A stretch of 12,192 nt of DNA from Candidatus Borrarchaeota archaeon. GTDB taxonomy: Archaea; Asgardarchaeota; Sifarchaeia; Borrarchaeales; Borrarchaeaceae. Position 1 is the first letter of the stretch, and each line of letters opens with the position of its first letter. Made by a program: the position numbers and the translations under genes. The stretch covers positions 1 to 12,192 of the forward strand of contig JAEORY010000073.1 in assembly GCA_016840645.1 (NCBI GenBank), written 5' to 3'. The notes beneath the pieces were generated by a model. The model made no database searches and was not told the DNA's origin. It saw nothing but the letters and a program-made list of their open reading frames with translations. Positions 6,384 to 11,231 of the stretch are shown piece by piece.

Positions 6384-7211
6384 ATGACTTTAAATTTTTC
6401 AAAAACACAACTACAACGGCTAAAGGAATTAGATGCTCCTGAAGGATTTTTTTTGCTTAGTTTTGAAACGAAAAGCGAACGTGACAAGCGTTTTCAGGAA
6501 ATATCAACAACACTTGAAAAAAATCACCGTGAAAACCTAATGAATTTTTTAATGCTTAAAAAACCAGAATTGAAACGCATTGAACAAACACTTGAAAAAG
6601 CTGTAATTTCTGAAGGGTTTGTTGAGATATTGACACCAGCGATCATTTCAAAGAGTTTTATCAAACGTATGAATATTGAAGAGAACCATTCTCTTTGGAA
6701 ACAAATTTTTTGGCTCGATGAATCACGTTGCCTACGTCCCATGTTGGCTCCAGGTCTTTATCATTTAATGAGTCAACTAAGGAAGTTCGTAAATCCAGTG
6801 AAAATATTCGAGATCGGACAATGTTTCAGAAAGGAAACTAGAGGACAACAACATCTTGAAGAATTCACAATGATGAATCTTGTCGAATATGGAGACATAT
6901 TAGAGCCTGAGAAACGAATCAATTATATGATTGATCTCATTATGGAAAATGTTGGGTTAGAGGAATATGAGATACACCGAGTTGATTCGCTAGTTTATGG
7001 AACAACAATCGACGTTTCAATTGAAGGAGTCGAACTAGCATCTGCCGCCATAGGCCCTCATCCACTAGACAAAAATTGGGATGTTTTTGAACCATGGGCT
7101 GGTATCGGAGTGGGAATTGAACGATTGCTAATGTTAAAAGAAAATTTTAAGAATATAAAGCGTGTCAGTCGTAGCCTAAGTTATTTAAACGGATGGCGAT
7201 TAGATATCTAA
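6384..7211 (+). CDS. pylSc: Pyrrolysyl-tRNA synthetase catalytic subunit PylSc
   Basis: This 275-residue class-II aminoacyl-tRNA synthetase core charges tRNA-Pyl with pyrrolysine in the cytosol. Motif 2 is FEIGQCFRKE (142-151) and motif 3 is GIGVGIERLLML (240-251). LRPMLAPGLYH (117-127) and EFTMMN (160-165) are hallmark PylS stretches. Against Methanosarcina mazei PylS, the pocket residues Asn346, Tyr384 and Trp417 are kept as N165, Y205 and W238, and Leu305/Tyr306 as L125/Y126. Cys348 is V167 and Leu309 is M129. No N-terminal tRNA-binding domain is attached, so the separate PylSn upstream fits. Length is typical for bacterial and archaeal stand-alone PylSc. The ATG follows a weak GAGAG. pylB, pylC and pylD are absent from this window. 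Confidence 0.95.
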   Translation: MTLNFSKTQLQRLKELDAPEGFFLLSFETKSERDKRFQEISTTLEKNHRENLMNFLMLKKPELKRIEQTLEKAVISEGFVEILTPAIISKSFIKRMNIEENHSLWKQIFWLDESRCLRPMLAPGLYHLMSQLRKFVNPVKIFEIGQCFRKETRGQQHLEEFTMMNLVEYGDILEPEKRINYMIDLIMENVGLEEYEIHRVDSLVYGTTIDVSIEGVELASAAIGPHPLDKNWDVFEPWAGIGVGIERLLMLKENFKNIKRVSRSLSYLNGWRLDI

Positions 7212-7261
7212 CTCACTACGATCGTTTTTATCTATAGACTGCTTTGTAAAAAAAAGTTGAC

Positions 7262-7269
7262 TTTATATA
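7262..7269 (+). promoter_or_regulatory. TATA box (TTTATATA)
   Basis: This is the best archaeal TATA box in the window. It predicts transcription start near 7290, giving a leader of about 65-75 nt that contains the hairpin at 7313-7354. It would separate the downstream gene from the pyl module, which ends with a short T run near 7225. Confidence 0.5.
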
Positions 7270-7312
7270 GTTTTTTTAACACAAGATAGTGTTCTCAAAA
7301 CAAGTAGTGATG

Positions 7313-7354
7313 AGAAGCAAGTAAACTACCCTGCCCTGATGGACGGGAGCTTCT
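7313..7354 (+). repeat. Imperfect hairpin resembling an IS200/IS605-type element end
   Basis: AGAAGC (7313-7318) pairs with GCTTCT (7349-7354) around an inner stem, CCC (7329-7331) with GGG (7345-7347) plus CC/GG, interrupted by two mismatches. The layout GAAGC, AACTACCC, hairpin, GGGAGCTTCTT recalls conserved ends of IS200/IS605 transposons and their TnpB-associated RNA. No tnpA or tnpB is present, so it would be a relic or a MITE-like end. A structured 5' leader for the gene starting at 7356 or 7368 is the alternative. The resemblance is from memory of the family. Confidence 0.4.
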
Positions 7355-7355
7355 T

Positions 7356-7871
7356 ATGGTGAGATTAATGATCTCTCAGATTCAATATATAAAGAAAATG
7401 ATCTATGATGCGTATCCGAATCTTTCTGGATTAGCAAAGGCTTATGTAGAGGGATTAGAAAAGATGATCGCCCTTTTTACCAATACGGTTGAAGAAATCA
7501 TCCAGCGGCAATGCAAACAAATTTATCTACACCTTGAATCAGAACCCGAAAACGAAAAGCAGGAATTAGTAAAGCAAAAAATTCTCAATATAAGTCAAGG
7601 AAGAAGACAAAAAAAACCTTTGAATGAACATTCAACCGATTTATTAACCGAAGAGGAAGCAACGAAGATCATGTTAGATTTTGAAAAAGAAACATTCTAC
7701 AAGATTGAAAAAGGAGAGAAAATCACTCTTAATGATTATATCAACTTCGCTAAAAAATATGGATATTCAATTGTGAAAGTGCTGGTGGCTTCATCCTGGC
7801 TTGATGAATACCTCTCTCATACAGCTATTGAAGCCAGAAACATAGCTTTTGAAAACATTACAATTGCTTAA
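7356..7871 (+). CDS. Protein of unknown function, predicted helical
   Basis: I do not recognise this 171-residue protein. It is charged and lysine/glutamate-rich, with no signal peptide, membrane segment or cysteine pair. It reads as mostly alpha-helical: a first helical block at about residues 5-60, a polar linker with GRRQKKP near residue 82, and a second helical block from LTEEEATKIM to the end. Two starts fit: ATG at 7356 after GGGAG (7345-7349), and ATG at 7368 after GGTGAG (7358-7363); the latter has the better SD match. It stands behind its own TATA box and hairpin, between the pyl module and the NAD locus, and 54 bp before the NAD-kinase-like gene. Codon use looks like its neighbours, so recent transfer is not evident. 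Confidence 0.7.
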   Translation: MVRLMISQIQYIKKMIYDAYPNLSGLAKAYVEGLEKMIALFTNTVEEIIQRQCKQIYLHLESEPENEKQELVKQKILNISQGRRQKKPLNEHSTDLLTEEEATKIMLDFEKETFYKIEKGEKITLNDYINFAKKYGYSIVKVLVASSWLDEYLSHTAIEARNIAFENITIA

Positions 7872-7898
7872 TCAACAACCAATAAAGGTAACTCTTTT

Positions 7899-7915
7899 TA
7901 TAATAGTACATTATA
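7899..7915. promoter_or_regulatory. Inverted repeat TATAAT-N5-ATTATA before NAD-kinase-like gene
   Basis: The perfect 6-bp arms around AGTAC overlap the likely promoter of the NAD-kinase/winged-helix gene, 10 bp before its ATG. The stretch 7901-7915 matches 13 of 15 bases of 10441-10455, in the nicotinamidase promoter. It could be an autoregulatory operator or simply an AT-rich core promoter. Confidence 0.35.
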
Positions 7916-7925
7916 GGATTATATT

Positions 7926-8972
7926 ATGAAATTTGGGATTAGCTGTGCTTCGAATGAGGCTCTTATTCTCGATTATGTTAAAGGTATTGTTGCATTTCTA
8001 CGAAATAGGAAACATAGTATTGAGTTAGAAGAAGGACTCTCCAAATCACTAAATAGCGATCTTAATGAATGCCCATTAAGTCAAATGACAGCAGATATAG
8101 TTATATCTATTGGAGGGGCTGCAACCATCCTCAAAACTTTTAGAGAGTTAGATAGAAACCAACTTCCTGTTTTAGGTATTAGTTTTGGGGATATTGGGTT
8201 CTTAGCAGAAATTGATATCAAAAACTTCGAAAAAAGCATACTAGAGATCGAAAAAGAGAATTATTTGGTAGAAGAACGCACACGATTGGCTATAGAAATA
8301 AATGGTGAATATCTGCCATTCTCTCTTAATGAATTGACAGTAACTACCAAATTGAGTGCTACGGTTATTAGATATGCTTTGATAATTGATGACGAGTTGA
8401 TATGGCGTGATTCTGCTGATGGAGTGATCATTTCAACTCCGTCTGGATCAACGGGCTATGCACTTTCAGCGGGAGGACCAATCGTATCAGAAGCGGCAAA
8501 TGTATTTGTTGTTGTACCTATTTGTTCTTTAAAACAAACACATAAACCATTTATCGTGAATAATTTGAGCACGATAACAATCAAAGATATCTCTAGTTCA
8601 TCAAAATGTCAGGCAATTGTTGATGGAAGAATAAGAGTTGATTTGAATGCTGATATCGTAAATATCACAAAAGCAGAAGTTCCAGCGTATTTCATTCGAC
8701 TCGAAAAGGAAGTTAATTCAAAGATCTTTCAGAAATTACGAAAGAAGTATGAAACACTAGATCTGATGCCTATAACGGCTCCACCTTCAGCAAAATTTAT
8801 ACATACCCTTCTTAAATATGAAGGTCGCTTAACACAAAAAGAGATTATCGAAATGACTAAGTTACCTGCCAGAACTGTTCGATCTAGTATAAACTATCTA
8901 CTGAAAAATGATCTGATCATGAAAACTAGTTCATTAAGAGATACGCGTCAATACATCTATCTCATAAAATGA
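7926..8972 (+). CDS. NAD-kinase-like protein fused to a C-terminal winged-helix DNA-binding domain
   Basis: Residues 1 to about 275 form an NAD kinase domain: GISFGDIGFLAEI (84-96), LNELTV with N135-E136 that grip the NAD ribose, DGVIISTPSGSTGYALSAGGPI (165-186), and a VDGR stretch. The kinase hallmark GGDGT is instead GGAAT (63-67), so the key aspartate, which sits at the phosphoryl-transfer site, is missing. Residues about 286-348 form a winged helix: KFIHTLLKYEGRLTQKEII, recognition helix LPARTVRSSINYLLKNDLI, and a wing ending DTRQYIYLI. Archaeal NAD kinases are normally about 250-280 residues without this domain. The protein may bind NAD(H) or NADP(H) and regulate transcription, with kinase activity weak or lost; that is inference. 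It faces the nicotinate phosphoribosyltransferase gene across a 111-bp convergent gap. If still a kinase, it uses an atypical active site. Confidence 0.85.
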   Translation: MKFGISCASNEALILDYVKGIVAFLRNRKHSIELEEGLSKSLNSDLNECPLSQMTADIVISIGGAATILKTFRELDRNQLPVLGISFGDIGFLAEIDIKNFEKSILEIEKENYLVEERTRLAIEINGEYLPFSLNELTVTTKLSATVIRYALIIDDELIWRDSADGVIISTPSGSTGYALSAGGPIVSEAANVFVVVPICSLKQTHKPFIVNNLSTITIKDISSSSKCQAIVDGRIRVDLNADIVNITKAEVPAYFIRLEKEVNSKIFQKLRKKYETLDLMPITAPPSAKFIHTLLKYEGRLTQKEIIEMTKLPARTVRSSINYLLKNDLIMKTSSLRDTRQYIYLIK

Positions 8973-9040
8973 ATCTCTTTTAACTCTGTTTTAAAATCTA
9001 AATAAGAGAAAATATAGCAATACTACATGTGAATTTTGAA

Positions 9041-9064
9041 ACACAATTTGTCCCAAAATTGTTG
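9041..9064. terminator. Hairpin in convergent gap, possible bidirectional terminator
   Basis: ACAATTT (9043-9049) and AAATTGT (9056-9062) can pair around a 6-nt loop, and further bases pair with one bulge. It lies between the convergent NAD-kinase-like and nicotinate phosphoribosyltransferase genes. The arms are identical to those of the inverted repeat at 1913-1931, so a protein-binding site is also possible. T runs next to it are short. Confidence 0.3.
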
Positions 9065-9083
9065 TTTCTAAAATAGAATATAG

Positions 9084-10295
9084 CTAAGAAAAAAACTTTA
9101 CTCTATCACCATCTGTTTTGTACAAGTTTTTTAAATCGTCAGGAAGCCTCTTAATCTGAGAAAGCACCCTTTCTCTGGTATCATCTACGGATTCAAAGGC
9201 TTTTATAACCTTTCCATCTCTTATGACTTGATGAAGTAAAGATTTATACCCATTTGTTATTTCCTTACTCGTGGGAACAACAAGGTCACGAAATTCGTTT
9301 TTCAATCTATAAACATCCTTTGCTCCACTATAATTTCCTACTTTTGCTCTCGGTATTCCATCTACTTCTACGATTTTCAATGCAAAATCCATAACAGGAG
9401 CATTGGCTACTTTTGTGCCGATACCAAATCCATCGTATATCTCTGCAAGTCTTTTAACTTCATACTCGTCTAATCCGCCACTTGCAAATAGTTTTACATC
9501 TTCTCTTCCTCGAATATTCAACTCCCAGCGTAATTCCTTTCCAACTTTGAGTAGATTTCCACTATCAACCCGCACGCCGTAAAGGTTTGAACCCATGCAT
9601 TCGAGGGCAATTAATGTTTCTTCCTTTGGTGATCCATATGTATCAACGAGAGCAATTCTTGGGACTTCCTTTGGTAAAACCTCATTAAAGGCTTTAAAAG
9701 CATCCGCTGAGTTGCCAAAAAGTAACATTAGTGCATGTGGCATTGTCCCTACTGCTTTTTTATCCATATATTCTGCTCCAATAATACTGGACACTGCATC
9801 AAATCCTCCAGTATAACAAGCGCGTTCTATTACTGGTGCTACACTTGGATGAAGTCTTCTGGTCCCGAAACTAAAAACAATTTTGTCTTTAGCGACAATT
9901 CGAGACCTAACAGCTTTTGTTGCAATACCAGAAGCATAAGAAATGAAACCTAAGATAGCGGTTTCATATATGCCGAAATCAGTATATCTTCCTTCAATTC
10001 GAAGAACAGGCTCATTTGGAAAGAATATTTCACCATCTTGCATTGCCCAGACATTTAAAGAGTTAGTTTCCGCCACATTCTCAGCAACATAACTTAACAA
10101 ATTAATGACTTCTTGAATTCCTGAAAAAACACCAAAGTTATAGTCTTTATCAGGAAAGCTTTTAATCATGGCTTCCATAACTACCCTTTTGTCAATACTT
10201 CTAGCCTTAAGAACCTCAAAAGTCCTCAAAAAATACGCATCAGTTGCTCGCCCATTGAGTATTTCGTTTTCATCACAATAATTGAAGCGTCTCAT
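9084..10295 (-). CDS. pncB: Nicotinate phosphoribosyltransferase
   Basis: This 403-residue protein is an archaeal-type nicotinate phosphoribosyltransferase, which joins nicotinate to PRPP to give nicotinate mononucleotide, the second step of Preiss-Handler NAD salvage. FSFGTRRLHP (141-150) matches the active-site histidine region. GTMPHALM (183-190), VDTY (217-220), VRVDSGN (241-247), SGGLDE (272-277) and FGIGTKV (290-296) line the barrel that binds nicotinate and PRPP. Length is as expected for the archaeal group. The gene ends in TAG, and reading through it as pyrrolysine would add 30 further codons before TAA at 8993-8991; the extension looks hydrophobic and unconserved, so termination is likely. 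It is divergent from nicotinamidase, which supplies its substrate. ATG at 10295 has only a weak SD; a TATA-rich stretch at 10351-10367 lies upstream. Confidence 0.9.
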   Translation of the reverse strand: MRRFNYCDENEILNGRATDAYFLRTFEVLKARSIDKRVVMEAMIKSFPDKDYNFGVFSGIQEVINLLSYVAENVAETNSLNVWAMQDGEIFFPNEPVLRIEGRYTDFGIYETAILGFISYASGIATKAVRSRIVAKDKIVFSFGTRRLHPSVAPVIERACYTGGFDAVSSIIGAEYMDKKAVGTMPHALMLLFGNSADAFKAFNEVLPKEVPRIALVDTYGSPKEETLIALECMGSNLYGVRVDSGNLLKVGKELRWELNIRGREDVKLFASGGLDEYEVKRLAEIYDGFGIGTKVANAPVMDFALKIVEVDGIPRAKVGNYSGAKDVYRLKNEFRDLVVPTSKEITNGYKSLLHQVIRDGKVIKAFESVDDTRERVLSQIKRLPDDLKNLYKTDGDRVKFFS

Positions 10296-10386
10296 AGTTT
10301 TCCACTCAAGGAAAATACATCTGATTTGATTTGCTAACCTTCATAAGAATTATATATTTATATTTAATGCGTACATTGGTTGCGGT

Positions 10387-10426
10387 ATTTTTTGCCATTA
10401 TATTCGATTTTTTACCATTTTTTGCC
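10387..10426. repeat. Helically phased 10-bp repeats between pncB and nicotinamidase
   Basis: ATTTTTTGCC occurs at 10387-10396 and 10417-10426, with ATTTTTTACC at 10407-10416. The unit at 10397-10406 (ATTATATTCG) is a degenerate fourth copy. The starts are 10-20 bp apart, so the T tracts lie on one DNA face. The array sits between the two outward-facing TATA-like regions. It could bind a regulator cooperatively or bend DNA. Confidence 0.6.
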
Positions 10427-10428
10427 TC

Positions 10429-10442
10429 TAGCGGTGTCGCTA
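10429..10442. promoter_or_regulatory. Inverted repeat TAGCG-GTGT-CGCTA before nicotinamidase promoter
   Basis: The perfect 5-bp arms with a 4-nt spacer form a GC-rich island in AT-rich DNA, directly upstream of the TATA-like sequence at 10447-10455. Its position suits a regulator-binding site. The winged-helix NAD-kinase homologue is a candidate binder, on context alone. Confidence 0.4.
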
Positions 10443-10446
10443 ATAG

Positions 10447-10484
10447 TATATAATAACATTTAGTTCTCTAAATGAAAAGGAGGT
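10447..10484 (+). promoter_or_regulatory. Promoter and SD of nicotinamidase
   Basis: TATATAATA at 10447-10455 is a plausible TATA box, putting transcription start near 10473. AAGGAGGT at 10477-10484 is a strong SD but lies 12 nt before the ATG at 10497, longer than usual. No alternative start in frame is closer. Confidence 0.45.
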
Positions 10485-10496
10485 ATTCAAAGAGAA

Positions 10497-11036
10497 ATGA
10501 AATCTGCCATTTTAGTTATAGACATGCTAAACGATTTTGTAACTGGTGAATTAAGATGCGATACAGCCCAAGAGATTATCCCTTCGATACAAAAGTTACT
10601 CAATGCTGCAAGAGAACACGATTTACCAGTGATTTTCTGCAATGATGCACACCTTCAGTGTGACAGTGAATTAAAAAAATGGGGTCCGCATGCAATGAAA
10701 GGGTCAAAGGGTGCAGAAGTCATTCCCGAACTTGATCCAACTCCAAATGATTATATCATTGAAAAGAGGACATATAGCGGATTTTTTGAGACCGGACTCG
10801 ATTTATTATTACGAGATCTGCATTCCGATGCCGTAATCATAACTGGAATGCATACCAATATATGTGACCGTCATACTGCAGCTGATGCATTCTTTAGAGG
10901 ATACAAAATTGTAATTGCTTCTGATGGAACTGGAACGTTCACTAAAGAAGAACACGAACAAGGCCTGAAGTATCTTGAGGAAACCTATAACGCAAAAATA
11001 AAATCTACAGATGAAATCATAGATACCTTTTCATAG
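10497..11036 (+). CDS. pncA: Nicotinamidase (isochorismatase-fold amidohydrolase)
   Basis: This 179-residue cysteine hydrolase converts nicotinamide to nicotinate and ammonia in the cytosol, the first step of Preiss-Handler salvage. The catalytic triad is D9 (VIDMLNDF), K90 (EKRTYSGF) and C123 (TGMHTNICDRHTAADAF). D50, H52 (NDAH) and H65 (WGPHAMKG) match the metal ligands of archaeal nicotinamidases, supporting nicotinamidase over isochorismatase. Length fits the family. It is divergent from nicotinate phosphoribosyltransferase, which uses its product, across a 201-bp repeat-rich promoter region. The stop is TAG, followed one codon later by an in-frame TGA (11040-11042), so reading UAG as pyrrolysine would add only two residues. 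It could be another isochorismatase-family amidase, but the metal site and neighbours make nicotinamidase most likely. Confidence 0.88.
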   Translation: MKSAILVIDMLNDFVTGELRCDTAQEIIPSIQKLLNAAREHDLPVIFCNDAHLQCDSELKKWGPHAMKGSKGAEVIPELDPTPNDYIIEKRTYSGFFETGLDLLLRDLHSDAVIITGMHTNICDRHTAADAFFRGYKIVIASDGTGTFTKEEHEQGLKYLEETYNAKIKSTDEIIDTFS

Positions 11037-11090
11037 TGCTGAAAATACTATGATGATGACTTTAAAGAGTGTAATACAACAACTTAAGAG

Positions 11091-11119
11091 TTTTTTTTCT
11101 AAATTTTCTATTCTTTTTT
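11091..11119 (+). terminator. T-tract terminator after nicotinamidase
   Basis: Two T runs (8 T at 11091-11098 and 6 T at 11114-11119) lie about 55-85 bp past the stop with no hairpin, as in archaeal U-tract terminators. Confidence 0.45.
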
Positions 11120-11175
11120 CATAAATTACTAATAGAAATTATGCTTCTAAAGGCGAAATACTCATCGACCGAATA

Positions 11176-11187
11176 CTTTTTAAAAAG
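11176..11187 (+). promoter_or_regulatory. Palindromic TATA-like element CTTTTTAAAAAG
   Basis: This perfect 12-bp palindrome is preceded by CCGAATA, which may act as a BRE-like element. It lies 44 bp before the TTG of the amidohydrolase gene, so transcription would start near 11207. The rest of the 195-bp gap 11037-11231 holds only the T tracts above. Confidence 0.4.
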
Positions 11188-11231
11188 AACTAACTTGTTA
11201 TGTTGTTTACTTAACAATAAGAGGTTTTCTT

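Noticed and set aside
7307..7350. C/D-box small RNA suggested by GTGATGA at 7307-7313 and CTGATG at 7336-7341
   Set aside because: The D' and C' boxes would overlap and no terminal D box follows at a normal distance; the transposon-end or leader-hairpin reading fits better.
8991..9086. Pyrrolysine readthrough extension of nicotinate phosphoribosyltransferase as a functional domain
   Set aside because: The 30-codon tail is hydrophobic, low in complexity and unlike any family C-terminus; recorded only as a possibility.
9595..9953. Two plus-strand open frames inside the nicotinate phosphoribosyltransferase gene
   Set aside because: They are antisense to strongly conserved enzyme motifs; shadows.
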